In this document: one piece after another, positions 40,402 through 54,700 of the stretch
How the letters are laid out: each line of letters starts with the position of its first letter
Position numbering within the stretch: the stretch's first letter is position 1
Assembly (NCBI RefSeq): GCF_032854445.1
Contig: NC_088295.1
Coordinates: forward strand, 91,259,805-91,319,804
Reading direction: 5' to 3'
Origin: Liolophura sinensis
Lineage: Eukaryota > Mollusca > Polyplacophora > Chitonida > Chitonidae
Length of the DNA stretch: 60,000 nt
Translations under genes and position numbers: made by a program
The notes under the pieces: generated by a model
Database searches by the model: none
What the model saw: the letters and a program-made list of their open reading frames with translations, nothing else
What the model was told of the DNA's origin: nothing

Positions 40402-42529
40402 CAGAAGCCCTAACATACAGGTTAACCCAAATAGTTAACACTTTTATACTGACTTCATTCTTTACGGTGCTAAACATACTATATAACTTTTTAACAATGT
40501 TTTCCGACTGGGGGAACAAAGATTATATCCCAGAGCCAAAGAAGGTTATGGCAAATAAATTTTCCCGTACCGGGTTTCGCGTTATTTAGAAACAATGTTG
40601 ATAAAATAAAAAAGTTCCAATCCAAATTCCAGTTCAGAGATGTTTTAAAACCTTTGTCCCAAATGCTTCTATGAACTGCTTACTTCAAAAATTTAGTTTC
40701 GCCCTACTTTGTTATGGACCATATTACACATGAGCAACAGCCTATCGACACTGACTATTTGCGACATCTTTAACTGAGTATACCACATTTGAGCATGTAC
40801 CCAATGTGTTGCCGTTAATTTCTCCATATTACCCTTTTACATTCGGAAATTCAAGTCTTCACATGTAGTCTTTATTGTGAGGGTATTCTAGTCCCTCTAT
40901 TCTTCATAATGCTTAATTAAGCTCTAGTTACATCCAGGCCTAATTCTCAGTAAGATTATTTCTATTTACCAGACAACAGCTGAGTGTTGATAAGCTACAT
41001 AACTGTATTTGTGTTCATATTTATGTAATCTTTGTGCCTATTAATGTGCCATTTGGAAATGTTTCAACAGAGACACGTTGTTATGGATAAATACCAGTGT
41101 GATTTACACTAAATTCACCGTTCAGCGTGATCTTAATTTTCTGGCTTCGGTTTCCCAATGCCATGTGTCTGAGTACTTGTTTTAATATAGCATTGCTTCA
41201 GTTTCACATTAGACTAGCTTTTTGAGTTCTTTGAATAACGTGCATTCCACATTTTCTCACCAGCATATCGTCTCTGAAGTATCCACTCCATTCGTTTGTA
41301 TAAGAGTTTTGTGTTTGACACCACCATACACGGGTGTTGTTTATGCGGACACATGCTGTTGTTGAAATCAACGAACAGGTTCTCCAGTCGAAGGACAAAA
41401 GGATAAGTTCATGTAACCCTGGATTGAAACTATGACCATCAACATACCGCCCGCAGGCGTTCTAACTTTGACACAATCGCAATTTAGAGACTTAAAAGAC
41501 ACTCATTTTTTATTAAAGCAATACAAACAACGCTTTACTGACTGCTCTCGTTCACGTCCACAAGATGAACTTAAGCGTTGTTTTACAGACGTTGTAACCA
41601 CGTCAAAGTAGCACTTTAAAGATAAACAATACCCAAAAATCACTTACACGTCCAAAAAGCATGGGTTTTGTATCACAATAAACCTGTGCTGTAAAACACG
41701 CCCACCTCTTCTAGACAGCCATTATAAAAGCCATTTGCATACAATAAAAGTCTACAGAATGTAGAATATCAAATATCCTCGGTGTGGGACTTGACAAAGT
41801 CTAAGCCGTCACCAAGCAGGAACAGCATTATAGTTTACTCTATGAAATATATTGCATGGAGTATTCATCTTTATACTAATACACATTAACATTAAATTTT
41901 GGCTTCCGTTGGACGATTAAATGCGTTGAGAAATTTTTATATTTTTAATTTAATACCAATCCATGTTTTATGACAACGAAGTAAAAATTGTTTTGCAAAG
42001 ATGCAATGTTAAAGGATGATCGAGCAGACGATAATTTAGAATAAGGCTACGTATTGAGGATATTTAGACTTTCTATGACGAGTAACAGTTAGATCTGCTT
42101 CCATGCAGTCGTTAGTAGTGTTGACATTCACAACTCGAAATACCTATATCTTCGCCCTTAAGTAAAGCCGCAGTTAAAATCAAGCTTTTTCATGTCTGTT
42201 AATGCAATGCATATATACTCAGTGTAACTCAAAGTCATCAATCATTTACGCGCACGTCTTGGTAGCAAACTGTCTGCACTTTTATTTTCCTTGGTATATA
42301 TCTTCAAAAAATGACACTCATGGTGCGTCATGCAAAGCTAAACGTTTACCTGGCGGTTCTGCCGTAGGCACTTTTATAACTGCTAGGCAACATTAAGGCA
42401 TTCTTGATATGCTCTGTTTACTTCTCATTTGCTATTTACTTACCGACTATTAAGGCCCCGGTGCCCAAGTTTTACGGCAGTCCAATGTGAAACTTCTTAT
42501 CTTGTATACGGCATCAGAACAAAATTAAG
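40402..42529 (+). other. Upstream region of the SLC12 gene
   Basis: AT-rich, no coding exon or repeat recognised. It should include the promoter and 5' UTR of the cotransporter gene. I see no TATA box or other site that I can defend; TGTATACGG about 27 bp before the ATG is within the likely 5' UTR. Confidence 0.45.
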
Positions 42530-42742
42530 ATGAGCAAGAAAGAAGGAGAACCAGGGATGCAGTCTTTCCTGGAAGAGGCGCTTGGGCCCTCGGCCGGAAT
42601 GTTCAAGCGAGTGACATCACAAGTATCCTCGTCTAACACCAGCAAGCCGGACACACTGGAAGTGCTCCCCACTTTAGAGCATTACGCCGACATCGGCATA
42701 GACGAACACCTCAGGCCTTCACTGAACGAACTCAAAAACCAG
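42530..42742 (+). CDS. SLC12A2: SLC12 gene, exon 1 (N-terminal cytosolic region, residues 1-71)
   Basis: The ATG has A at -3 (AAG-ATG) and the frame ends at donor GTAGGG in phase 0. [15 protein letters not shown] is followed by [10 protein letters not shown], which resembles the regulatory N-terminal block of NKCC proteins, where SPAK/OSR1 kinases phosphorylate threonines. The Thr in PDTLEVLP is the likely counterpart of one of them. I see no RFxV SPAK-docking motif in this exon. Confidence 0.82.
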
Positions 42743-45700
42743 GTAGGGATAAAGTGGTCTTATCCAACTGCATTCCAATGATACTGTTTTAGTGCTTACA
42801 GTGTTACAAAATACCAATATGATCTGATAACTATCAATCTAATTTATGTGTCATATTTTAAAACTGATATTAACTCAATCGTAGAATATGTACGTGATAT
42901 TCACCCTGCTTCATAATCTGAGAATACAAATACAAGCCTTTCTCAAATATCACTGATGCCAAAATGTATTGCGTGCATTGTTTTATTATTCCCAGTACAT
43001 GCACCCAAAACTGCATTTCATTTAGTGGAATATTCAAGAAAGGGGGTGTAAGCAGTTAGCTGGTAAGGGAGATGCCCAAACGCTTATGTAACTATAATTT
43101 TATCTACCGTGTTCCTATTCCTATACCGAGCGTAAATATCTCAGTCACATTATGACAAAAGCAACGGAGTTCTCATAGTGAATGAGCAAAGGGGTTTTCA
43201 TATTGCATGAGGGAAGAAATTCTCAATCACAAGCGAAAGAGTTCTCTCATCTTAGAAGCACAGTTTTCCTATCACACAAACGAAAGACTTCTCCAATCGC
43301 ACCAACGAAAGATTCCTTTACTCACAGAAGTTAAGGAGTTTTATCACGCAAGTGAAGGAGTTCTCCCATCACGAGAGAAAAGGAAACCCCAAGTAGATTT
43401 ATGTTTATCTATACAATCCACATAGATGTGTTTCAGTTAGCGCACAAATTATTGCCGCGTGTTATAGCTCTGCCTGACCTGGGCGCAATCTAAAGGACAT
43501 TGGGAATGTACATGAAGTGCCTTATCCAGTCCACATACACTGACACCATTAATAATGAGCAATATCAATAAATGTATTTATTTAATTCTCGGCGGCCAAG
43601 AATTGTTCACTTATACACCAACCGCCAAGTTTAGAGATGGAGGAATGAGCAGTTTTCGAAGTAAACTACTTGCAGTCGGCAGGTACAAGACAAACCTTAC
43701 GTCGTTTTCTCTTTAAGATAATCGGCAGAGTATGTCAAGCTGGATCCAAAACTGAACCTAATGTAACCGGTACGTTAATATAACACTGTATGGACGTACA
43801 TATAGGTAAGTATAACAAACCCTGTTCTATCTTGTCAGAATAGATGAAGATGTAACTTACAATGTATCTCGATACACTCTGGTGGTAAGTATTGGATTCA
43901 ATGGTATTGGTTTGAAGTTATAACCTGTTGTGCTTTCATTACAACCACCCACTACTATGTCTATCTATATATAGCGACGTTCAAACAAGAATAGAAATCT
44001 CCTGGCGCGCTTCAATTCAATAGTTAGCCACAATTTATTAAATCATTGACAGTATCTAGGAAGTTCACAGAAATAAAGTGATTATTAGCTCACCATCACG
44101 AAGTGGTGGTAAGGTTTACAGAGAGAGGAAAGTGATGGAATTGTTGTTAAAGAGGGGAATGTGGCGGGGCCGTTAATACAGAGGGGAAAATGGTGGGGTC
44201 GGTGTTAGAGAAGAGAAAGCGGCGGTGACGGTGTTGCAGATGGGAAAGTGGCATTAGCGTCGGTGTTATAGAGGGGAATGTGGCTGAGCTGGTGATAGAC
44301 GGGTGGCGCCGGTTTTATTGAGGGGAAAGTGGCGATGCCAGTGTTAGAGAGGGGAAAGAGGCGGTGACGGTGTTAGGGAGAGGAAAATGGCGGTGTCGGT
44401 GTTAGAGAGGAGAAAGCGGCGGTGACGGTGTTGCAGATGGGAAAGTGGCATTAGCGTCGGTGTTATAGAGGGGAAAGTGGCGATGACGGTGTTAGAGAGG
44501 GGAAAGTGGCTGAGCTGGTGATAGACAGGTGGTGCCGCTTTTAGGGAGGAGAAAGTGGCGATGCCAGTGTTAGAGAGGGGAAAGTGGAGGCAAAAGGTGT
44601 TAGAGACAGGAAAGTGGTGGTGCCCGTGTCAGAGAGGAAAAAGTGGCTGAGGCGGTGTTAGACAGAAACGTGTTTATGACGGGGTTAGAGGGGTTAAAGT
44701 GGCGATGCCTGTGTTAGGGAAGGAAAGTGGCGGCGCCGGTGTTAAAGATCGGAAAGTGGCGGCGTCGGTGTTACAGAGGGGAATGAGCTGAGGTAGTTTT
44801 AGACAGCAGAAATTCGCGGTGCCGGTGTTAGAGAGGGGAAAGCGGCGGTGGGTGTGTTAGAGTAGGGAAATTTGCTGAACCGGTGAGAGAGGAAAGTGGC
44901 GGTGCCGGTGTGAGAGAGGGGAAAGTGGCGGTGCCTGTGTTAGAGAGGGGAAAGTGTCAGAGCCGGTGGTAGGGAGGGGAAAGTGGCATTAACGTCGGTG
45001 TTAGAGAGGGGAAAGTGTCCGAGCGGGTTTTAGAGAGGGGAAAATGGCGGTGCCGGTTTTGAGAGGGGAAAGCGGCGGTGCCGGTGTGAGAGAGGGGAAA
45101 GTGGCGATGCCGGTGTGAGAGAGGGGAAAGTGTCTGAGGCGGTGGTAGGGAGGGGAAAGTGGCATTAACGTCGGTGTTAGAGAGGGGAAAGTGTCCGAGC
45201 TGATGTTAGAGAGGGAAAAGTCGCGGTGCCGGTGTTAGAGAGGGGGAAGTGGCCGTGGCGTTGTTCGAGAGGGAAAAATGACGGAAAACAATGTGTAATA
45301 ATATGAAAGATGCCAGTGAACCGTGTCCAGAAATACTTTAAATCATTTTTTAAACCTTCACAAACTGTTTTCAGCTTCTGCATCAGTGCAGAACCGTTTG
45401 AGACACATACGTGTTGCAACAGTCGCTCACAATCTGTTTTGGGAAATCCTTGAACTATAAACAGTTAAAGTGCATATAATGGCCTAGTTACCTCTAAGCC
45501 TAGGTTAGGTGAATGACCCAAAATTTCTGTTTGTGAAAGAGGGTAATGCCATTTGAAGACCTGTAGCAAGAAAACTATAGATGGTAGCTTAAAATGGCTC
45601 AACCCTCACGAAAAGAGTATATACTGATCTGCCATTTGGTACATTTTTGGCTAGCATAGTTTTATATATATATATATATTTAAAGGTCATTTAAATTACA

Positions 45701-48700
45701 TAACTTCAAAACACTGAAACTTTTTTTGACCATATCTCAAAAAGTTACAAACACAGACAAAAAAAGGTAGATTCGGAATCACCCGTCCGCCATTCAGTAC
45801 GAAAAGATCAAAGTTACATCAAAATGCAAAACTTTTGGACGTCATATATTCGGCCATGCAATGGCTGGCTTCTAAATTGTAAACGAAAATTAACGTCTTC
45901 TTCAAGCTTTAAATAACTCGTATCGCTCTTCATGCATACCACATTTTTAGACGGATCGGTCCAATGATTCCACACTTTCCCACGTACGGCCGGAGAGGAA
46001 GCCAGCTTGAGCTGGACTTGAACTCACAGCGACCGCATTGATGAGAGGCTCCTGGATCATTACCCTGAGCTAGCGTGCAAACCAACTGAACTACGGAGGC
46101 CCCTCTTCATCCCATTTCAGATAATTCAGATAATTAATAACGTGTGAACAATAAAGTGCGAGAGCCTATTAATCATCAAACTTCATCAAAGTAGTCGAGG
46201 TTAACATCGGCAATCTGCCGGTTCGAATTGCGTGATTGAACCAAAATAAAAATGTAATTACGGTCTATTTCCCTACAACTCCAGTTGGATAAACATCTAC
46301 AAAGATCCCAGGTATGACTCCAAGTAGAAATAAGTATCTGTGACTCTGGATTATTTATCGAAAAATTATCGAATGTCACTCTCCCACCATAATGCAACGA
46401 AAGTGGTTATTGAATAAATGACATGAACACAACGAAACAAACAACTTCGTGCTTTGCCAAAGAACCCACTTTATTAAGAGGTAAGTTTACAGAAGAGTCA
46501 TCCGAATGTCGTGTATAGTCTACTCATCCGAATATCCTTTATATTCTGCTCATCCGAATGTCCTGTCTAGTGTAGTCATCCGAATGTCCTGTCTAGTGTA
46601 GTCCTTCGAATGTCCTGTCTAATGTAGTCCTTCGAATGTCCTGTCTAGTGCAGTCCTTCGAATGTCCTGTCTAGTGTAGTCATTCGAATGTCCTGTCTAG
46701 TGTAGTCATTCGAATGTCCTGTCTAGTGTAGTCATTCGAATGTCCTGTCTAGTGTAGTCATTCGAATGTCCTGTCTAGTCTACTCATCCGAATGTCCTGT
46801 CCAGTCTGTATCAGTATAGGCCATACACACAATATGGAGATTTGTATAAAGGCTATCGTCCTGATTCAGTAAGTGTATGAAAAATCCCACATCTCACTTT
46901 GGGTGATGGATTAATGATTCCACAAATATGGTGTGCTTGTCTGTACGTCAAATATGGGAAAGCTCGGTAGTAACTTGCCCAAGGCTGGTGGTTTATTCTG
47001 GCACTGCAGTTTAATATATCCATAGAGTGACGGCCATCGTAAAAGTTAATAATCATTGAGTGTTAAGAGAGAATTAAAGAAACAAAATAAATAAATATAT
47101 CAATAGCAGTGCCATTTGGATGTTATATCTAACCTAATCTTATCTACAAGTTGAGTGATTTGGATACCATATCCAGACTATGTCTATATTAAAATGATGT
47201 GGATATTACACGTCTATACATCTACACGTCTTATATCTACAGCAGAGCTTTAGGTGTCTTGTTTGTAGGCTAGTCGTACATCTAAAGTACAGAGATTTGA
47301 TATCATGTCTAGACTAATACTAAATCTATAGTGGAAAAGTCAAGGCTAGTCTTACATGCACATTTACAATGGAGAAATTGGGATGCTACATGTAGGTTAA
47401 TATTTACAGCGGGAGGCTTTGAATGTAATATAAAATGTAGTCTAATATTTACATTACAGGGATTTGGGTGTCACATCTACTCTAGTTTTATATCGACAGT
47501 TATGTCATTTGGGTGTCACATCTACACTAGTTTTATGTCGACAGTGGTGTAATTTGGGTGTCACATCTACTGTAGTTTTCTGTCGACAGTAGTGTAATTT
47601 GGGTGACACATCTACGATAGTTTGATGTGGACAGTGGTGTAATTTAAGTGTCACATCTACGCTACTTTTATGTCGACAGTGGTGTAATTTGGGTGTCACA
47701 TCTACTCTAGTTTTATGTCGACAGTAGTGTAATTTAAATGTTACATCTACTCTAGTTTTATATCGACAGTAGTGTAGTTTGAGTGTAAAATCAACTCTAA
47801 TTTTATGTCTGCAGTGGTGTAATTTGGGTGTAACATCTACTCTAGTTTTATATCGACAGTGGTGTAAACTGGATGCAATATCTACTCTAGTTTTATGTTG
47901 ACAGTGGTGTACTTTGGGTATCAGATCTACGCTACTTTTATGTCGACAGTGATGTAATTTGGGTGTCACATCTACTCTAGTTTTATGTCGACAGTGGTGT
48001 AATTTGGGTGTTACATCTACTGTTGTTTTATATCGACAGTAGTGTAATTTGGATGTAACATCTACTCTAGTTTTATGTTGACAGTGGTGTAATTTGGGTG
48101 TTACATTTACTGTTGTTTTATATCGACAGTAGTGTAATTTTGATTTAATATCTTTATATTTAATAGTCTTGTATCTACAGTAGTGTAATTTTGGTTTCAC
48201 ATCTACGCTTCTCTAATATCAGCATTGGTGTAATTTGGATGTCACATCTACGCTAGCCTTATACCAACATTAGTGTAATTTGCATGTCACATCTAGGCTA
48301 GTCTTATATATACAGTAGTGTAAATTGAATGTCACGTCTAAGCCAGTCTTATATCAAGAATTGTGTAATTTGGATGTCACATTTAGGCTAGTCTTATTCT
48401 TACAGGGTTGTAATGTAAATGTCACATTTACACTAGTGTTATATCAACATTGGTGAAATTTGGATGTCACATCTACTCTAGTTTTATATCGACAGTGGTG
48501 TAAGTAAGATGACACATCTTTGCTAGTCGTATATTGGCATTGGTGTCATTTGGATGTCACATTTTCGCTAATCTTTTGTCCAGAGTAGTGTAATTTGGAT
48601 GTTACGTCTATGCAATTCTTCTATCAACGTTGGGATAATTTGGATGTCACATCTACTCTAGTCTTACATATACATTGGTGTAATTTGAATGTCACATCTA

Positions 48701-51700
48701 CGCAGGTCTTGTATCTAAAGTGGTGTGATTTTGGTGTCACATCTACACTTTTCCTCTATCAACATTTGTGTAATTTGGATGTCACATCTACGTTAGTCTT
48801 ATATCGACAGTGGTGTTATTCATATGTCACATCTATACCAGTGTTATGTTAATATTGGTGTAATTTGGATGTCACATCTACGCTAGTCTTATTCTTACAG
48901 CGGTGTAATGTGGATATTGGTGTAAAACATCTGCTCTAGTTTTATATCGACAGTGCTGTCATGTGGATGTCACATCCACGCTAGTCTCATATCAACATTG
49001 GTGTAATTTAAATGTCACATCTACGCTAGTCTTATATGGACAGTATAGTGTAAATTTGATGTCACATCTACACCATTCTTATATTAACATTGGTGTAATT
49101 TGGATGTCACATCTACGCTAGTCTTATTCTTACAGCGGTGTAATGTGGATGTCACATCTACACTAGTCTCATATCAACATTGGTGTAATTTGGATGTCCC
49201 ATCTACGCTAGCCTTATATGAAAGAGGTGTAGTTTTGATGTCACATCTAGGCCAGTCTTATATGAACAGTGGTGTAGTTTGGATATCACATTAATGGTAA
49301 TCCTATATCTACATTGGTGTCATTTGGATGTCACATCTACGCTAGTTTTACATCAGCATTTTTGTATTTGGATGTTACATCTAGGCTAGTCTTATTGTAA
49401 CAGAGGTGTAATTTTGTTGTCACATCTAGGCTAGTCTTATATCAACATTGGTGTAATTTGGATGCCACTTCTAGGCTAGTCTTATATCCACGATGGTGTA
49501 ATTTGGATGTCACATCTACGCTATTCTTATTCTAACATCTGGGTAATTTTGATGTCACATCTAGGCTAGTCTGATATCAGCATTGGTGTAGTTTGGATGT
49601 CACATCTACGCTAGTCTTATTCTTACAGCGGTGTAATGTGGATGTCACATCTACACTAGTCTCATATCAACATTGGTGTAATTTGGATGTCCCATCTACG
49701 CTAGCCTTATATGAAAGAGGTGTAGTTTTGATGTCACATCTAGGCCAGTCTTATATGAACAGTGGTGTAGTTTGGATATCACATTAATGGTAATCCTATA
49801 TCTACATTGGTGTCATTTGGATGTCACATCTACGCTAGTTTTACATCAGCATTTTTGTCTTTGGATGTTACATCTAGGCTAGTCTTATTGTAACAGAGGT
49901 GTAATTTTGTTGTCACATCTAGGCTAGTCTTATATCAACATTGGTGTAATTTGGATGCCACTTCTAGGCTAGTCTTATATCCACGATGGTGTAATTTGGA
50001 TGTCACATCTACGCTATTCTTATTCTAACATCTGGGTAATTTTGATGTCACATCTAGGCTAGTCTGATATCAGCATTGGTGTAGTTTGGATGCCAATTCT
50101 AGGTTAATCTTATATCAACCGTGGTGAAATTTGTATGTGACATCTACTCTAGTTTTATGTCGACAGTGGTGTAATTTGAGTGTCACATCTACGCTAGTTT
50201 TATATCTATTGTAATGTAATTTGGATGTCACATCTACTCTAGTTTTATATCGACAGTGGTGTAATTTGGATGTCATGTCTACGCTAGTTTGATGTCAATA
50301 GTGGTGTGATTCGGATGTCACATTTACAGTAGTCTTACTTTTGCAGAGGTGTAATTCGGATGTCACATTTACAGTAGTCTTACTTTTGCAGAGGTGTAAT
50401 TCGGATGTCACATTTACAGTAGTCTTACTTTTGCAGAGGTGTAATTTGGATGTCACATTTGTACTAGTCTTATTTTTGCAGAGGTGTAATTTGAATGTCA
50501 TATCTGGGTTAATGGTGTATTCATAGTGGTGAGGTTAGGACATCATATTTAAGGTAGTCTTTATTTATAGTAGAGTGATTTTGATGTCACATATATTTAT
50601 GTATTTATTTGGTTCGTGTTTTATGTTGTTGCAGTAATGAATGTCACCCCTAACGTACTATAGTTCTATATTAGCAGTGGAGAGATATAGATTCTGTTCT
50701 ATTCAAGGACCGAAAACTCTTCATTATTTTTTACGATTTCAGACTCGGATCTAAAACCGGTACAACACATAGTTACATTTCTCACAGGATAGTGTATAAC
50801 ACAATGGTCAAGTGTTGTATTTTTATAGCATTTCTGTCGTGAAGAGAGTGTTTGGCCTCACACATTTGTCATCCGTGATCTGAGACCACGACCACGGCTA
50901 CGACCCGTATGAGCTGAGTCGTGATAACATCTGATAATGGTAACTGGGTGGTGATCACATCTGATAATGCTAACTGGGTGGTGATCACATCTGATAATGG
51001 TAACTGAGTGGTGATCACATCTGATAATGGTAACTGGGTGGTGATCACATCTGATAATGGTAACTGGGTCGTGATCCCATCTGATAATGGTAACTGGGTC
51101 GTGATCCCATCCGATAATGGTAACTGGATCGTGATCCCATCTGATAATGGTAACTGGATCGTGATCCCATCTGATAATGGTAACTGGGTGATGATCACAT
51201 CTGATAATGCTAACTGGGTGGTGATCACATCTGATAATGGTAACTGGGTCGTGATCCCATCTGATAATGGTAACTGGGTCGTGATCCCATCTGATAATGG
51301 TAACTGGATCGTGATCCCATCTGATAATGGTAACTGGGTCGTGATCACATCTGATAATGCTAACTGGGTGGTGATCACATCTGATAATGGTAACTGGGTC
51401 GTGATCCCATCTGATAATGCTAACTGGGTGGTGATCACATCTGATAATGGTAACTGGGTCGTGATCCCATCTGATAATGGTAACTGGATCGTGATCCCAT
51501 CTGATAATGGTATCAAATGTGATCACTCCCCGGGTCAAACGGAAATGCCCTAGATCAGCTCAGACATGATACCATTTAAAATGGTACTACGATCCAGTTT
51601 ACCCTAGATCAACTCACGATGAGTTGCAAGGCGTAAGATTGAGATCATTTATCATTCACTGATATGGCTTACGCAATGAGCTTCACTGGCGAAAATCCGT

Positions 51701-54700
51701 GTGCTCTGTGTGGAGAACTGTATCCAGAAGTTGTCAAAGATAGCACTTTGTCTAAGACTTACCGACGTCGTAAGTGAAACCTTCTGGAGTACGGCGTCGA
51801 AGGTCAATCAGTTATTCCAAAAGAAATTTCTCACGAAAAGCAACTGTGTACTCTTACCATCACATTGACGTAAAGTTTCCTCAGATAATATTGCAGTGAC
51901 ATATCATTCGGAAGGAGAGTAGATATCGATAAAGACGCTGAGATAATATTATATATTAGATAGTTTTATTTATTAAAATTTTGTCCATTGCTTGAGCAAG
52001 AATGAATGAATGAATGCTTCCGGTTTAGCATTGTACTGAACAATGTTTCTGTCATATGACGACGAAGAGTCATTAGGTGTGTATACATACACTGTGTCTT
52101 CTTGTGGCAGGGAGAGTCCATACTGGCAAAGTGCTGCTGTAACTGAAATATCAAGCCGAAGACACCCGATATTATACCCCACCCGGTCACATTACACTGA
52201 CACCAGACCGACAAGTCCTGCTTCCTAGCTCTAACCCCTCATTGCTGAGCACAAAGCGAGACAGCAACAAGTATCATTTTTAAAGTTTTTGGTATCACCC
52301 GACCCGGGTTTGATCAGGATCTCCCGACTTTGATCCCGGGTCTCCTGACTTCGAGGCGGACGTTCTAACCATCAGGCCATCGAAACAGTGTTTGAGCAAG
52401 ACAATGGGAAATATCAATCTTACTGTCAGTGATGTGTAATTGACATTTTAATCCCTGTTTTTCTTCAATCACGGACCTTGTTGCTTTTATTTGCTTGACA
52501 GACTTTCCGAGTATGTCGAAACTTCTGGCCGAAAATTCTGGTAAAAACTGAGAGGGAGAAGCCCTTGTATCTTTGTATCTAGTTTACAGTTCTATAAGAC
52601 GGGGTCTCACGTGGTGATTCAATAGTGTGCATAGACACAATTTTAACAACACTCTGTGGCATAGGTTGACGCATCATTTTTTTTTTTCAGAAAACGAAAC
52701 GTACGAAACGTCAAGAGCGCCTTGCCAAACGGCGAAAGAGTGAAGGAGGTCCAAAGTTCGGATGGATTCAAGGTGTGCTGGTGAGTGACAAATACACCTC
52801 TATATATGCACACCATTATACGTGCACTGAGCAAACAATGCAGCGGAATGCCAGTTCATTTTGAGAATATACAATGTAAAGTACACGACGAACGCTTGAA
52901 CGTGGCGGATAAAACAGCCCCTGCTGTAAACTACGCGTACGATAAGACACAGAGTAATGAAAATAGACGACAACCCAAGTATAATGAAATGCCAAAGTCA
53001 ATTATGACTGATAAGGTCCATACTGACCAGTGCGCCAGTAACTCAGGACAATAAGACAATCCTGATTATGTTATAGATCGATTAATCCTGCACGCCTACC
53101 ACCTGTCACTGAGACAGGTGTGGGGTACTGCAAACCATACTGATACTGTGACTAATTCTTGCAGGTGCGATGTTTGTTGAACATCTTCGGAGTAATGCTG
53201 TTTATCCGTCTGTCTTGGGTGACTGGTCAGGCGGGGATAGGACTGGCCACAGTCATCATCCTGCTCTCCATGGTGGTCACTATCCTCAGCACTCTGTCCA
53301 TGTCAGCTATCTGTACCAACGGCGAGGTGGAGGGAGGTGAGCGTACAGAAGGTTCTAGAAATTAGGCTCAGGGTGGGAGGGTTGGTTGGTGTTTAAGGAA
53401 GTGAGGCTAAACACGGGGTGTGTCACGGGTGACGAATGTGTGACGGAATGGGCGGACATACTGACTCAGCATTCCAGGAAGTATGCCGGGGGCCAAACGA
53501 CAGGGTGTGACACAGATGCCGAGGGTATGGCAGGATGGGCTGACATGACTGATTAACTGATGGTCTGGCTGATTAACTAATGGTCTGACTGATTGATTGA
53601 CAGCTGACTGATTGATTGACAGCTGACTGATTGATTGACGGCTGACGGATCGACTGGCTTTATGACTGATTAATTGGCGGACTGACTGATCGACTGGGGG
53701 TCTGACTGAACCACTAACGGTCTGACTGATTAACTGGCGGTCTGACTGATCGACAGACGGTCTGACTGAATCAATGACGGTCTGACTGAACCACTGACGG
53801 TCTGACTGATTAACTGGCGGTCTGACTGACTAACTGGAGGTCTAACTGAACCACTTACGGCCTTGCGTTCTGACTGACAGTCTGACTGATGACCTGGCGG
53901 TCTGACTGATTAACTGGCGGTCTGACTGATCGACTGACGGTTTGACTGAAGCACTGACTGTCTGAATGATTAACTGGCGGTCTGACTGATTAACTGGCGG
54001 TCTGACTGATTAACTGGCGGTCTAACTGAACCACTTACGGTCTTGCGTTCTGACTGACGGTCTAACTGATCAACTGGCGGTCTGACTGATCGACTGACGG
54101 TCTGACTGAACTACTGACAGTCTAACTTATTAACTGGCGGTCTGACTGATTGACTGACGACATGACTGATCGACTGATGGTCTGACTGACCTACTGACGG
54201 TCTGACTGATCGACAGTCTGACTAATTAACTGGCGGTCTGACTAATTAACTGATGTTCTGACTGATCGACTGATGTTCTGATTGATCGATTGACGATCTG
54301 ACTGATCGACCGACGGTCTGACTGATTGGCGGTTGACTGATCGACTTACGTTCTGGCTGAATCGCTGATGGTCTGATTGATTAATTCATGTTTTAACTGA
54401 TCGACTGACGGTCTGACTGACCGACTAGCGCAATGGCTGATTAACTGATAGTCTGACTGATTAACTGATGTTCTAACTGTTCTACTGACAGTCTGACTGA
54501 ATAACTGACGTTCTGACTGACCAACGGACGGTCTGACTGGTTAACTGATGTTCTAACTGTTCGACTGACAGTCTGACTGAATAACTGACGTTCTGACTGA
54601 CCGACGGACGGTCTGACTGATTAACTGATGTTCTAACTGTTCGACTGACGGTCTGACTGAATAACTGACGCTCTGACTGACCGACGGGCGGTCTGACTGA

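Noticed and set aside
47505-48200. 231-codon minus-strand ORF with Cys/His-rich 15-residue repeat
   Set aside because: It is the translation of the 45-bp intronic minisatellite; open only because 45 is divisible by 3. No independent start, domain or splice support.
50858-51553. 181-, 215- and 226-codon ORFs on both strands
   Set aside because: All three overlap the same 30-bp tandem array; simultaneous openness in several frames is expected from a short stop-free unit.
52785-53054. 89-codon ORF as an alternative SLC12 exon
   Set aside because: It starts inside the intron 2 donor region, has no similarity to the cotransporter, and the exon 2-exon 3 junction is already continuous (GVL/VRC).
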